The notes: generated by a model not told the origin, from the sequence alone. A stretch of 64,000 nt of DNA from Chryseobacterium sp. CH21 (GCF_004119445.1 NZ_QICI01000092.1:62001-126000); one strand, 5' to 3'. Positions 9,232-19,049 are shown, counted from the first letter of the stretch. Made by a program: numbers and translations.

Positions 9232-10680
9232 CTAGAATTCAGCGCTTTTCGGTGTTCTAGGGAAAGGAATTACGTCTCTGATATTCGTCATTCCTGTTAC
9301 GAAAAGAACCAGTCTTTCCAGTCCTAAACCAAAGCCCGCATGCGGCACAGAACCGAATTTTCTGGTATCAAGGTACCACCAAAGCTCGTGCTCATCTACA
9401 TGCATATCTGCCATTTTCTGTTTTAAAACATCCAATCTCGCTTCTCTCTCTGATCCACCGATGATTTCACCGATACCAGGGAAAAGAACATCCATAGCAG
9501 CAACGGTTTTGTTGTCATCATTCAGTTTCATATAGAACGCTTTGATTTCTTTCGGATAGTCAAATAATACTACCGGGCTTTCAAAATGTTTTTCTACAAG
9601 GTATCTTTCATGCTCAGACTGAAGGTCTGTTCCCCATTTTTCAACCGGGTAAGCAAATTTTCCTTTTTTGTTTTCTTTAGAGTTCAATAAGATTTCGATA
9701 GCTTCTGTATAGCTTACACGCTTGAAACGCTTCGCTATTACATTCTGAAGTTTTTCGATAAGACCTTCTTTTGCTCTTTCTTTTTCCGGTTTTGTTTTCT
9801 GCTCTTCTGCAAAACGGTTGTCTAAGAACTCAAGATCATCTTTACAGTTATCCAATACATACTGGATCACATATTTTAAGAAATCTTCCGCAAGGTCGAT
9901 GTTATCTTCAAGGTTGTTGAATGCCACTTCCGGCTCAATCATCCAGAACTCAGCAAGGTGTCTTGTCGTGTTAGAATTTTCAGCACGGAAAGTAGGTCCG
10001 AAAGTATAGATTCTTCCCAATCCCATTGCTGCAGTTTCTCCTTCAAGCTGTCCTGAAACGGTAAGGTTGGTTTTCTTACCGAAGAAATCCTGTGAAAAAT
10101 CAATTTCTCCTTCTTCAGTTTTCGGCATGTTATTCAGGTCAAAGTTTGTTACTCCAAACATTTCACCTGCTCCTTCTGCATCTGCTCCTGTAATAACCGG
10201 GGTGTTGATATAGAAAAACTGGTTCTGGTTGAAGAACGAGTGAACCGCAAAGCTTACTGCATGACGTACTCTGAACACTGCACCAAAAAGGTTTGTTCTG
10301 AATCTTAAGTGTGCCTGCTCACGAAGCTTTTCAAGGCTGTGTTTCTTAGGCTGAAGAATCGTACTCTGAAGCTCTTCTGTAAAGTTATCTCCTAAAACAA
10401 TGATCTTTTTAGCAATAATCTCCACAGATTGTCCTGCTCCCTGGCTTTCTACTACTTCTCCTACTACTTTAAGGGAAGAAGCTGTACTGATATTCTTAAG
10501 GATCGCTTCATCAAAATTTTCGAAATCAACAACTATCTGCAAATTATTAATCGTAGAACCATCATTAAGCGCAATAAAGCGATTAGCACGGAAGGATCTT
10601 ACCCATCCGTAAACTGTAATGTCATGATGTAATACTTTCTTGTAATCCTTTAGGACTTCTTTGATCGTTTGCTTTTTCAT
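9232..10680 (-). CDS. asnS: Asparagine--tRNA ligase
   Basis: Class II aminoacyl-tRNA synthetase (482 aa) charging tRNA-Asn. An N-terminal OB-fold (about 15-110) contains the anticodon-binding [15 protein letters not shown]. The catalytic domain has class II motif 2, [21 protein letters not shown], and motif 3, [29 protein letters not shown]. The [12 protein letters not shown] form distinguishes AsnRS from AspRS. It is preceded by a perfect -7 box and followed by a terminator, so it is monocistronic. Confidence 0.97.
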   Translation of the reverse strand: MKKQTIKEVLKDYKKVLHHDITVYGWVRSFRANRFIALNDGSTINNLQIVVDFENFDEAILKNISTASSLKVVGEVVESQGAGQSVEIIAKKIIVLGDNFTEELQSTILQPKKHSLEKLREQAHLRFRTNLFGAVFRVRHAVSFAVHSFFNQNQFFYINTPVITGADAEGAGEMFGVTNFDLNNMPKTEEGEIDFSQDFFGKKTNLTVSGQLEGETAAMGLGRIYTFGPTFRAENSNTTRHLAEFWMIEPEVAFNNLEDNIDLAEDFLKYVIQYVLDNCKDDLEFLDNRFAEEQKTKPEKERAKEGLIEKLQNVIAKRFKRVSYTEAIEILLNSKENKKGKFAYPVEKWGTDLQSEHERYLVEKHFESPVVLFDYPKEIKAFYMKLNDDNKTVAAMDVLFPGIGEIIGGSEREARLDVLKQKMADMHVDEHELWWYLDTRKFGSVPHAGFGLGLERLVLFVTGMTNIRDVIPFPRTPKSAEF

Positions 10681-10719
10681 TTGTTGATGATAAATTTTTT
10701 ATATAAAAATTAATGTCCG

Positions 10720-10727
10720 CAAAGTTA
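10720..10727 (-). promoter_or_regulatory. -7 promoter box of asnS
   Basis: TAACTTTG on the minus strand, 39 nt before the asnS ATG; a perfect TAnnTTTG match. Confidence 0.6.
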
Positions 10728-10728
10728 C

Positions 10729-10760
10729 AAAAAAACAGCGCAACTTGATGATTGCGCTGT
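10729..10760 (-). terminator. Terminator downstream of the 10791 gene remnant
   Basis: ACAGCGCAA-N8-TTGCGCTGT perfect 9-bp stem; on the minus strand it runs into TTTTTTT. It lies just past the stop of the small minus-strand reading frame at 10791, which suggests that frame was once part of a transcribed gene. Confidence 0.75.
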
Positions 10761-10790
10761 CTTTAAAAATCATTTAACAAGCATTTAAAC

Positions 10791-10937
10791 TTACAGTTCA
10801 GGAAATTCACCTTTTTTCTTCTGCTTATTCTTCTGCATTTTCAGGGTACATTTCCACTCAATATTGTCCTGAACTTCAATAAAATCCGTATTGATCCGGA
10901 ATGAACACTTTACACTATCACTTTTAAAAAGAATAAA
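10791..10937 (-). pseudogene. Possible 3' remnant of a small gene
   Basis: A stretch of about 48 codons without a start reads ...FKSDSVKCSFRINTDFIEVQ, then DNIEWKCTLKMQKNKQKKKG and EFPEL, and stops at 10791. It has ordinary protein composition. No ATG precedes it in frame; a stop lies just upstream, and removing one T from the T5 run near 10921 would join it to an open stretch reading NKTNSKKAQSKIKFYSF. A good terminator follows. It may be a decayed gene or another indel-broken small ORF. No family is recognised. Confidence 0.35.
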
Positions 10938-11443
10938 ATTTTATTTTACTCTGAGCTTTCTTGGAATTAGTTTTATTGAAATGGTTATTAGTTTTTAAGT
11001 GATACGTTCGTGGTACATTACCCGGTCATACATCCATTTTTACACTATACTATACTTTTAAACATTGTGGCGGATTCACCACCGGATTTTGTTTTTAACT
11101 GCTTATGATTTTTAAATAATCACTACACTTTTATATTTCTAAACTTTATGAACAATTATCTCATGATTTACATTGTATTTTCTTGGTTATTATTTCAGGT
11201 TTTTATCCTCTTTATTATTAGTTCTTATGATACAATTCCTGACTTAAGATTGTAACGAATCAACAGTTTTGAATTGATATCTTGTATTGTGCACATACAA
11301 AATAAATGGTTGTGTTTTTACCTGAAGCAAAGATGCAGGAAGTGGAATAACGACACAAGTGTATGGTATATAGATTCATAAATCTATATACCTAAAATCA
11401 TGAATCTATAAACACAAATAAAATGAAAATCAATAAGTTAAAC
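10938..11443. other. Gene-free AT-rich stretch
   Basis: No convincing reading frame on either strand. The only structure seen is the perfect inverted repeat at 11365-11392. It may hold the lost 5' part of the remnant at 10791. Confidence 0.5.
11365..11392. repeat. Perfect 12-bp inverted repeat
   Basis: GGTATATAGATT-CATA-AATCTATATACC, 51 nt past the stop of the TPR/AraC gene. There is no T-run on the minus strand. It could be an RNA 3' hairpin or an operator. Confidence 0.55.
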
Positions 11444-13185
11444 CTATTTCCCGGTCATATTTTCAATTTCTTTCAGATAGATAGAAAGAGGTGTTCCGGT
11501 TCTTTTTTTGAAGGCTAAAGTAAAAGCCTGTTCGTTATTATATCCTAATTCTTCGGCAATAAAAGGAATTTTATAAGACCTGAATTTTCTGTCATTGGCC
11601 AGTCTGCTGATGGCATAATCAATACGGAGATCATTAAGATACGTTGCAAAGTTTTTTCCTTTGTGCGTATTGATAATTTCCGAGAGATATTTCGAGTTGG
11701 TTTTTATTTTTTTAGCAAGACTTCCCAGGGTGATCCCTTTATTCAAAAAAAGGTCTTTGTTTTCAAATAGTTCAAGTTCTTTTAAAATACTTTGGGCAAT
11801 ATCTTCCGAGATTGTTCTGCTAGTTCTGTCTTCTGTATTTCCGGTGTTTTCAGCTGCAAGATTTTCAGAGAAGGATTCTTTTTCCGGTTCAGATTTATAG
11901 TCTCTATCAAACCTTCTTTCATTAGCAGACAGAATCAGATCCTGAGCAATCTTTTTATAGTTTTTTTCAGACTTTTTATACTTAAAATATACGTTGATGA
12001 ATAACAAGTGTGATATCAATAAAAGACTCAACACTATATAAAACAGACTCTTTCTTTTTGTAAGCTCATTAGTAATGCTTTCCTTTTCCTGCTGAAGTTC
12101 CGGTGTATCATATCTTCTCGGAAGCTCTCTGGAAATATATCTGAACTGGGAATCAAGAACATTATCCACCTTCAAAAACCGCTCTACATAATACAGCTGC
12201 TTCTCAGTATCACTGTTTTCTTTATAATAATCAATCAGATAGGTGTATACATCTCTCAGCTCTGGATAGATATAGTTTGTTTTAAGAACCATAGAATCTA
12301 TCTTTCGGAAAAAATCTACAGCTTTATCTTTTTGCTGAAGTCCGGCATAGGATTTCCCCAAATATAAAAGAGTATAATGCTGGCTTCTTTTATCACTAAT
12401 ATTGTTTGTAAAGAAATACTTTTCACATTCTAACAGACCGTCAATAGCTTTCTGGTATTTTTTTGAATGCAGATTATAATACCCCAAAAGCCCAAGGTTT
12501 TCATAATAACGGTAAGTATCTTTATTTTTCCTGGACTCTTGTAAGCCATCCTGTATCAGAATATAGGCAGAATCCATCTTATTGATTTCTATGTAAGCAT
12601 CAGCCAGATTCAGTTTGAGCGTTTTTTCTCATCCTCATTCATATAATCTGCATCATAAGCGTAGTGTCTCAGCACTTTAGCTGTCTCTGCATGTTTTCCG
12701 ATATAATTATTCAGATAGGCAATACTGATATGTGCCATGGCAATCTGCCTTTTATTTCCTTTTTCTTTGGCGTACTTCAGTCCTAAGATATAATTGTTCA
12801 ATGCAGACTGAAGATTGTCATTTCTAAAATAAAGATTTCCTCTTAACAAATAAGTTCTGGCCGGATACGTATCTTCTTTGGAGTTTTGGGTGATATGTTG
12901 TAAGCTGTCAAGATCCTTTAATGCATCAGATAAATTTTCTTCGAAATGACGCATGACGTATCCTTCAGCAATATGGGTTGCATCTTTTTCAGATTTTGCC
13001 TTTTTAAGATAATCATCTGCAATACTTTTACTGTTTCCTTCTCCCATACGAGTACTATAGAATTCTTTTTCCAATTCTTCATAAGTACGTTTTTCCGGAG
13101 TATTTTTTTCTTCATTATTGGTCTGTGCATGACAAAACACAGTGCCAATAATCAAAAACAGTAATAAAAACTTAATTTTCATCAT
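11444..13185 (-). CDS. TPR-sensor AraC-type transcriptional regulator (frameshifted)
   Basis: Membrane-linked one-component regulator of a type common in flavobacteria. It begins with a signal peptide or anchor (MMKIKFLLLFLIIGTVFCHA), then about 330 residues of TPR-like helices, a transmembrane segment (FYIVLSLLLISHLLFINVYF), an acidic linker and a C-terminal AraC HTH pair (GITLGSLAKKIKTNSKYLSE and IPFIAEELGYNNEQAFTLAF). The frame breaks at a six-T run on the plus strand (12622-12627). The upstream ORF ends ...NEDEKKRSN* and the downstream one continues TLKLNLADAYIEINKMDSAY with one added base. Joined, the product is about 580 aa, normal for the family. It is probably intact. The regulated genes are unknown. 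Confidence 0.85.
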
Positions 13186-13202
13186 TCATCCTAGCTATAT
13201 TA

Positions 13203-13210
13203 CAAAAATA
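13203..13210 (-). promoter_or_regulatory. -7 promoter box of the TPR/AraC gene
   Basis: TATTTTTG on the minus strand, 17 nt before the first ATG; perfect TAnnTTTG. Confidence 0.55.
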
Positions 13211-13341
13211 TTATTTTTCTTCAGTAGATACACCACCCCTTTTACTTTTTTCCAAGTATTAATCAATATTATCATTAAAATTAATGATAATAATTCTACA
13301 AAGAGAGAGTACAGCGTGAAAAATTGTACGCTCTCTAAAAA

Positions 13342-13983
13342 TCATTTCCATTCTACCTTCCCTTCCAAATAATATACCCTTCCCTTGTCTTCGTAAAGAA
13401 GATCATATCCTTGTGATGTCAGGTAGAAATGACAGACTTTCATTTCCCCGTTTCTGTCTTTAAACTGAAGAACAGCAGGACACATTTTTGCCCGATCCAT
13501 TTTCTTCACCATCAGGTCAAAATTCTTCTGAATATTCTTTTTACTGTACAGAGATAACATTCTGTCGTCAATAAAACGGATATATTTCAAAGAGGAAAGA
13601 GGATAATTGATCAATTTAAACGGTTGATCTGCCAGTTTAGCCGCATTTTCGTTGAAAAAATTCGTGATCGAAAGACTGTCATTTGTAATTTTTTTCACCA
13701 CACTGGATTCATATCTTTTTCCATCTGCAAATTCCATACTGTAGATGGCTTCCATTTTAATCGCAAAACCTTTTCCGGATTTTCTTAAATCTTTAAGGTC
13801 TGTAAATTCTTTTCCTTTTTTGAGGATGATTAAAACATTTCCTTCTCCAAAATCACAGTCATAATATTTTTTATAGTCAAAGGGTTCTTCTATTGGAATA
13901 TTCACAGTATCATTGATGGTATTTTGTGAAAAAATACGGGCTGAAAACAGCAGCAAAAATAATATCAGTTTATAATTTTTCAT
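13342..13983 (-). CDS. Secreted protein of unknown function
   Basis: 213 residues starting with a signal peptide (MKNYKLILFLLLFSARIFSQ). The remainder is mixed charged sequence; no domain is recognised. It is the third gene of a minus-strand run LA_2272-like protein, desaturase, secreted protein, and begins 25 nt after the desaturase stop, so it is probably co-transcribed. A role with the membrane lipid desaturase is possible but not shown. Confidence 0.8.
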   Translation of the reverse strand: MKNYKLILFLLLFSARIFSQNTINDTVNIPIEEPFDYKKYYDCDFGEGNVLIILKKGKEFTDLKDLRKSGKGFAIKMEAIYSMEFADGKRYESSVVKKITNDSLSITNFFNENAAKLADQPFKLINYPLSSLKYIRFIDDRMLSLYSKKNIQKNFDLMVKKMDRAKMCPAVLQFKDRNGEMKVCHFYLTSQGYDLLYEDKGRVYYLEGKVEWK

Positions 13984-14008
13984 GGTTGAATTATTTATGG
14001 GTTTAAAA

Positions 14009-15081
14009 TCATTTACTTAATTGTTTCAGGTATTGATAGTGTGAGATCACAGCATCTGCAATACTCTTTTCATGGTAGGGAAAGTTGTTTCTGGCCGCCG
14101 CTTCTTTGATTGCCGGAGTAATAATCGTATACACCGTGTGCGGCAATCCGGGAAAAAGATGATGCGCTGCATGAGAATTAAATCCGCCAAAAATCCAATT
14201 CGCCAATCTGCTGGTGGGGTGATAATCGAGAGATACCGCTAGCTGATGTTCATAATAATCATAAGGCAGATACCCTTCCTCATCTGCTTTCGGAAAATCT
14301 GTTTCGAGGCTCAGATGAGAAATAATCAAAGTGAGGACAAAAAACAGAGAAATGGTCACATGCATGATGATAAAAGATATTAAAATCATCGTCACCGGAA
14401 TATCCGTAAATAGCACTGGCAGCATCAACATATAACCGAAGTAAGCCAATTTCAACAGGATAACTTCCATTACAGACATGACGGAATGATTCTGATTTCT
14501 GAGATTCGCCAGATTTTTTTTTCTTACATAAATAAAATCTTTGATCACAATCCAGTGTAAAGTATAAAAGCAGTACAGCACGGTAGCATACAAATGCTGA
14601 TAAGCATGTATTCTTCTTTTGGGATGATGCGCAGATAACCGCAAAAAATATTATCATCAATATCAGCATCACAGCCATCCACATTAGGAAATACATGGTG
14701 AGAAGCAATATGTCTTTTTCTCCAAAGCCTTGCATTGACGCCCTGTAAATTAAATGTGATATAATAAATGATTCGGTTAAGCTTTTTATACTTTGAAAAT
14801 GTATTATGCACACAGTCATGAGCACAGTTGAAAGCCAGTAATATTCCTGTAAGCCCTAAAGCGATATAATTCAAGATTACAAGCCAGTTTTTTTCTGCGG
14901 TATAAGGATTAAAAAGATTAGCGTACAAAAGCAGAAAGGTTAAAGAATAAAACAGAAATTTAATGATCATCAGTCTTTCGGCCTTTTTAGTTACTTCATC
15001 TGTCAGCAATATATTCACCTCTTCACGTAATTCTGAATAGAAAGGAGAGGTTGCTTTTTTGAATCTGATTTTTGGTTTCAT
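14009..15081 (-). CDS. Membrane fatty acid desaturase (frameshifted)
   Basis: Acyl-lipid or acyl-CoA desaturase of the di-iron membrane family. The three His boxes are visible: HDCVHN, HIASHH and HAAHHLFP near the C-terminus, with four hydrophobic segments between them. The frame is broken at a six-A run (14643-14648). The first ORF reads DADIDDNIFCGYLRI and then leaves the family pattern. With one more base it reads DDNIFLRLSAHHPKRRIHAY, the normal continuation before the second membrane pair. The full product is about 358 aa, the usual size. The ATG at 15081 is preferred over the GTG at 15087, which overlaps the upstream stop. It follows the LA_2272-like gene by 2 nt. Confidence 0.87.
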
Positions 15082-15083
15082 AA

Positions 15084-15719
15084 TCACTTTTTATTTATTT
15101 TCTGTTTCTTAAAATTCCAGTTGATCAAAGGCAGTTTTCTCCTCCCGTTCTCATTCCATCCGCCAATCTGTATCCCTGTGAAATCATCACATTTATTGTA
15201 TAGTCCGATCTGTATTCCTCTGCATTTCTTCCCGATATTGGCCAATGGAGCTACAGAAACTCCTTTCATTTCGTGGTGCAGATTAAAAAAGGGAGAAACA
15301 GATATTCCATTGGTCACCGCATAGGTATTTACATTACTCGAAATATTGATTTCCAACCCATTAGTGACTGTAGGTTCCATATTGATGAGCGATAATTGAA
15401 GTCCGTTAATTGTATTCATCTTTCCACGGGGAACAATTATATAATCATAGTTGCCTGGTAACTGTAAATTAAAAAGCATCAATGGCGGAAGAAAAATGCC
15501 TACAAAATTGAATCCCATTCCCAATCCATTTACTTTTTTAGGTTTAAAATGGTCTTCTTCATCAAAATATTTAAATAAAAGGCCATTGACATTGCGGACA
15601 TTCTTTGAGGGTGAAGCTGCAATGAATTTCGGTTTTAAAGAATCAACTTTTATGCTGTCTGATGCATGAACCAGACTACTGAATAAAAGAACTGCTATTA
15701 ATAAAATTCGTGTTTTCAT
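15084..15719 (-). CDS. LA_2272-type surface repeat protein
   Basis: 211-residue exported protein with a signal peptide (MKTRILLIAVLLFSSLVHAS). The body is a beta-repeat pattern of the kind xxxNGLxIxxxN, for example NGLGMGFNF, NGLQLSLIN, NGLEINISS, NGISVSPFF, KGVSVAPLAN, RGIQIGLYN, TGIQIGGWN. This matches the repeats called LA_2272 family surface repeats. ATG 15719 is chosen; the longer TTG start at 15746 lies inside the -7 box. It is the first gene of the desaturase operon. The function is unknown; an outer-membrane or surface location is inferred. Confidence 0.8.
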   Translation of the reverse strand: MKTRILLIAVLLFSSLVHASDSIKVDSLKPKFIAASPSKNVRNVNGLLFKYFDEEDHFKPKKVNGLGMGFNFVGIFLPPLMLFNLQLPGNYDYIIVPRGKMNTINGLQLSLINMEPTVTNGLEINISSNVNTYAVTNGISVSPFFNLHHEMKGVSVAPLANIGKKCRGIQIGLYNKCDDFTGIQIGGWNENGRRKLPLINWNFKKQKINKK

Positions 15720-15743
15720 AACTCTTATTTTAAAATTATAGTT

Positions 15744-15751
15744 CAAAATTA
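15744..15751 (-). promoter_or_regulatory. -7 promoter box of the LA_2272/desaturase operon
   Basis: TAATTTTG on the minus strand, 24 nt before the ATG. It overlaps an in-frame TTG, which rules that codon out as a start. Confidence 0.6.
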
Positions 15752-15803
15752 TCTGCAGAAGACTCAGTTCCGAATGTGAAAAAAAATTAAAAAAAACATC
15801 CTG

Positions 15804-15820
15804 TTTGCGAAAATCACAAA
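15804..15820. promoter_or_regulatory. Candidate operator, copy 2 (desaturase operon side)
   Basis: TTTGCGAAAATCACAAA differs by one base from the perfect palindrome at 16013-16029. It lies 53 bp upstream of the operon's -7 box, a position suited to an activator. Confidence 0.6.
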
Positions 15821-15823
15821 ATA

Positions 15824-15968
15824 AGGGGTTGGAAGCGGGAAGAAGGAAGCGGGAAGTTACTTTGGGTGATCAATAGTAATAGTGATTATAAATTCAATTA
15901 CTTTTAAATTGTTATTGATTCTTTCGACCTCCGATACTTCCCTTCCCCCAGCTTCAAGCTTCCCACCT
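15824..15968. repeat. GGAAGC-type palindromic intergenic element, copy B
   Basis: GGTTGGAAGCGGGAAG with a second GGAAGCGGGAAGT is mirrored at 15939-15968 by ACTTCCCTTCCCCCAGCTTC...CTTCCCACC, giving an approximately 145-bp imperfect palindrome between the two divergent genes. Confidence 0.55.
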
Positions 15969-16008
15969 TCTAAACAAAAAATCAAAAACTCTTTCCACAA
16001 AAAAATAC

Positions 16009-16016
16009 TACATTTG
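16009..16016 (+). promoter_or_regulatory. -7 promoter box of the 16033 regulator
   Basis: TACATTTG, a perfect TAnnTTTG, 17 nt before the ATG. The last four bases are shared with the operator. Confidence 0.65.
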
Positions 16017-16029
16017 TGAAAATCACAAA
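16013..16029. promoter_or_regulatory. Candidate autoregulatory operator, copy 1
   Basis: TTTGTGA-AAA-TCACAAA, a perfect 7-bp inverted repeat covering the end of the -7 box and the expected transcription start. This placement fits autorepression. Confidence 0.65.
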
Positions 16030-16032
16030 ACT

Positions 16033-16962
16033 ATGCACCAGGAAGCTCTGCTCAAGGAAATCCGAAGAAAAATAGGTGAGAAATCTTTAAATGATGAGAT
16101 CGCCAATATTCTTAATATCAGCTATGACGCGGCTCACAGAAGGACTTCTATGAAAGCCAAGTTCAGTTTTGAAGAAGCATTGGAGCTCGCTAAATACTAT
16201 CAAATTTCACTGGATCAGTTTCTGGGAACGGAAAATCAATTGGTGGTAAAGAGAACGCAACCTGTAAAAACCACCGAAGATCTTTTAAACTATTTCGAGA
16301 ACTCATTGAAGATTTTGAACGTTTTTCAGAACATCACCAATTCCAAAGTATTTTATTCCGCAAAAGACATCCCGTTTTTTTATACGATTTCAGATTCCAT
16401 TCTGTCCCGTTTCAAGTTTTATGTGTGGATGAATTTACTGAATCAGGATAAGTTTCTGAGCCCGTTTCATGAGTTTAATATGGAATACCATTCTGTAAAA
16501 AATGAAATGCTGAAAGACCTTTACGATAAACAAAACGTAACAGAAATATGGAATGACACTACGATTATGAGTGCTTTGAGACAAATCTCATTCTATTATG
16601 AAATGGGATTATTAAAGAAAAATGATGTGGATCTTATTCTGGAAGACCTGAGAAAATTACTGGAAGGGCTCGAAATTAAAACGCTGGAAAAAACAAATTT
16701 TCAGATCTATGTGAATGATTTAGTCATTTTAAACAATAGTATTTTATTCAAAAATGAAGAACAATGTTCCTTTTTTGTACCCTTCAGTATGTTCGGGTAT
16801 ATGATGACCAATGATAAAATAACCTGTGAAGATTCTCTGAGTTATTTTGAGCATCAGATCAAGAACTCCCGATCACTGAATGAATCCGGAAACCGGGAAA
16901 GGAAAATGTTTTTCAATAAAATGTATGAACAGATTGACCGATTAAAACAAAATTTATCCTGA
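16033..16962 (+). CDS. HTH transcriptional regulator of the desaturase region
   Basis: 309 residues. The N-terminal 65 residues look like an XRE-type [59 protein letters not shown]. The remaining 240 residues are helical, without a recognised domain; they may sense a ligand. It is divergent from the LA_2272/desaturase operon. A near-identical 17-bp palindrome occurs at its own start and upstream of that operon, so it is the likely controller of both. The actual ligand and target set are unknown. Confidence 0.82.
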   Translation: MHQEALLKEIRRKIGEKSLNDEIANILNISYDAAHRRTSMKAKFSFEEALELAKYYQISLDQFLGTENQLVVKRTQPVKTTEDLLNYFENSLKILNVFQNITNSKVFYSAKDIPFFYTISDSILSRFKFYVWMNLLNQDKFLSPFHEFNMEYHSVKNEMLKDLYDKQNVTEIWNDTTIMSALRQISFYYEMGLLKKNDVDLILEDLRKLLEGLEIKTLEKTNFQIYVNDLVILNNSILFKNEEQCSFFVPFSMFGYMMTNDKITCEDSLSYFEHQIKNSRSLNESGNRERKMFFNKMYEQIDRLKQNLS

Positions 16963-17038
16963 TCACTATTTTCAACCTTATTCACGATTTGGATACATCA
17001 TTCCCCGATTCGGCTACATTTCCCCTTCTATAAGTTTC

Positions 17039-17046
17039 CATCTTTG
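17039..17046 (+). promoter_or_regulatory. -7-like box of the SDR gene
   Basis: CATCTTTG, one base from TAnnTTTG, 31 nt before the ATG at 17078. The apparent upstream TTG start at 17044 falls in this box. Confidence 0.45.
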
Positions 17047-17077
17047 TACCATCATTTAAACAAAACAATATTTAAAA

Positions 17078-17916
17078 ATGGAAACAAAAAAGTATGGTTC
17101 GTGACAGGAGCTTCAAAAGGCTTAGGATTCGAGTTGGTAAAAAAATTACTATCCGAAGGATTTCAGGTTGCTGCTACAAGCCGTACCGTTGAATCTCTGA
17201 TCTCCACCATCGGAGAGACTTCAGAAAACTTCCTTCCCCTCAGCGTTAACATCACGGACAATAAAGACATTAAATCTGCTATTGAAAAAACCGTTGAACA
17301 TTTCGGACGAATTGATGTGGTTGTCAACAATGCAGGCTATGGACAAATTGGGACGCTTGAAGAACTTACCGATGAAGAGACAAGAGAAAATTATGCCGTG
17401 AACGTTTTCGGAACCTTAAATGTGATCAGAAATGCAATGCCTTATCTTCGTGAACAGAGATCAGGAAACATCTTCAATATCTCTTCTGTCGGCGGATATT
17501 CTGCTAATTTCCCGGGCTGGGGAATCTACTGTTCTACAAAATTTGCTGTTGCCGGATTTACAGAAGCACTGGCTGAAGAAGTAAAAGACTTCGGAGTGCA
17601 CGCTACCGTTGTCTATCCCGGATATTTCCGTACGGATTTTTTAACTAAAGATTCGGTAAAAACACCTGCTAATCCTATTCAGGCCTATGAAGCAGCAAGA
17701 AATTCCGAACAGGCTCACCTTAATGAAATCAATGGAAATCAGCCTAATGATCCTGAAAAAGCAGCTGACGTACTGATTCAGATCAGTAAAGAGAAAAATC
17801 CACCTGTACATTTATTATTAGGAGTAGGAACGATGGAATTTCTGAATAACAAAATTGATATTTTAAAGAAAGACGCTGAGAAATGGGAAAGTCTTACTGT
17901 CTCTACTGCAATTTAA
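17078..17916 (+). CDS. SDR-family oxidoreductase (single-base frameshift at codon 5)
   Basis: Classical short-chain dehydrogenase/reductase with a Rossmann fold. Visible are the cofactor motif TGASKGLG, the NNAG motif in VVNNAGYGQIG, catalytic Ser in NISSVGG, and YCSTK (YxxxK). The natural start is METKKVWFVTGASKG at ATG 17078, but the A-run 17086-17091 has six A instead of seven and throws this ATG out of frame. The only uninterrupted frame starts at TTG 17044, inside the promoter, and gives a poor N-terminus. An undercalled A is most likely. The substrate is unknown. Confidence 0.88.
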
Positions 17917-17932
17917 TAAGATAATCATATCC

Positions 17933-18032
17933 TTCGACTCCACTCAGGCTGACATTCCTAATACTTACTACTTTAATTTAATCGAATAAATTAAATATAC
18001 AACTTTAGAGAAGTCAGCTGACCGGAGTCGAA
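17933..18032. repeat. TTCGACTCC palindromic element
   Basis: TTCGACTCCACTCAGGCTGAC is mirrored by GTCAGCTGACCGGAGTCGAA (one indel, two mismatches); inside it is TTTAATTTA-N6-TAAATTAAA. It forms a long two-part hairpin after the SDR gene and ends 41 bp before the next promoter. Confidence 0.6.
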
Positions 18033-18073
18033 AACTTTCTGAATCAATACGTTATCATTATTTATTAAAAAAC

Positions 18074-18081
18074 TAACTTTG
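18074..18081 (+). promoter_or_regulatory. -7 box giving a leaderless transcript
   Basis: TAACTTTG, perfect match, with only 4 nt (CTCT) before the ATG at 18086. The expected transcription start coincides with the start codon. Confidence 0.6.
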
Positions 18082-18085
18082 CTCT

Positions 18086-19000
18086 ATGAAACAGCCTATT
18101 CGTTTTAATTCTATTTCAGATTTTCATGCTTTCTGTAGTCTGCCGAATCCTGAACATCCGATGATCAGTTTGATAGATTACAGCAAAGTCAAATATATTG
18201 TGGAGGATGATGAGTTGAAATGGATTCAGAATTTTTACTCCATTGGTCTGAAAAAAAATGTCAGCCCAAAGTTCAATTATGGACAGCAGCAATATGATTT
18301 TGATTCAGGAGTACTGTGTTTTGTTTCGCCACAGCAATATTTAAGTCTTGAAGTCAATCCTGATGTTCAGGTCAATCCTACCGGATTTTTATTGCTTATT
18401 CATCCTGATTTTCTGTGGAATACTTCTTTAACGAAGAAAATAAAATCTTATGATTTCTTTAGCTACCAGGTGAAAGAAGCCCTTTTTCTTTCCGATAAAG
18501 AAGAGAAAACCCTAGTTGATATTTTTAAAAATATTGAACAAGAATATCAAGCAAACACCGATAGATTTACGCAAGAGCTAATTATTTCACAGATTGAATT
18601 ATTATTAGTTTACTCAGACCGTTTTTATGAACGTCAATTTTTCACCCGAAAAAAATCAAGTCACGAATTACTGTACAAGTTTGAGGACATCCTTTCCCAA
18701 TATTTCGAAAACGGAAATCTCCTTGAAAATGGTATTCCTTCGGTAAAAACCATTGCTGATCAGATGAATATTTCTCCTAATTATTTGGGAACACTGCTTC
18801 GCTTACATACGCAGCAAAATACTCAGCAGCATATTCAAAATAGATTAATTGATTCTGCAAAAGAGCGTTTGAGCACCACCAGTTTATCTGTGAGTGAAAT
18901 TGCGTATGAATTAGGATTCGAACATCCACAATCTTTCAGCAAGCTTTTTAAACAGAAGACCAGTCAGTCTCCGGGAGAATTCAGAAAGTTATTTAATTAA
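18086..19000 (+). CDS. AraC-family transcriptional regulator
   Basis: 304 residues. An N-terminal cupin-like effector region (about 1-190) contains DFDSGVLCFVSPQQ. The C-terminal AraC HTH domain (about 205-302) has VKTIADQMNISPNYLGTLLR and the second helix set LSVSEIAYELGFEHPQSFSK with LFKQKTSQSPGEFRK. This is the flavobacterial type often found beside an SDR gene that it regulates; here the SDR lies 170 bp upstream in the same orientation. The start is set 4 nt from a perfect -7 box, so the mRNA is probably leaderless. Confidence 0.92.
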   Translation: MKQPIRFNSISDFHAFCSLPNPEHPMISLIDYSKVKYIVEDDELKWIQNFYSIGLKKNVSPKFNYGQQQYDFDSGVLCFVSPQQYLSLEVNPDVQVNPTGFLLLIHPDFLWNTSLTKKIKSYDFFSYQVKEALFLSDKEEKTLVDIFKNIEQEYQANTDRFTQELIISQIELLLVYSDRFYERQFFTRKKSSHELLYKFEDILSQYFENGNLLENGIPSVKTIADQMNISPNYLGTLLRLHTQQNTQQHIQNRLIDSAKERLSTTSLSVSEIAYELGFEHPQSFSKLFKQKTSQSPGEFRKLFN

Positions 19001-19049
19001 ATGCTGTAAGAGGTCAATACTACAATAGAAATGTTAATTTCATTCTATT

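Noticed and set aside
14280-14825. 181-codon minus-strand frame with hydrophobic stretches
   Set aside because: It is a shifted-frame shadow of the desaturase gene, produced by the overlap of the two correct frames on either side of the indel.
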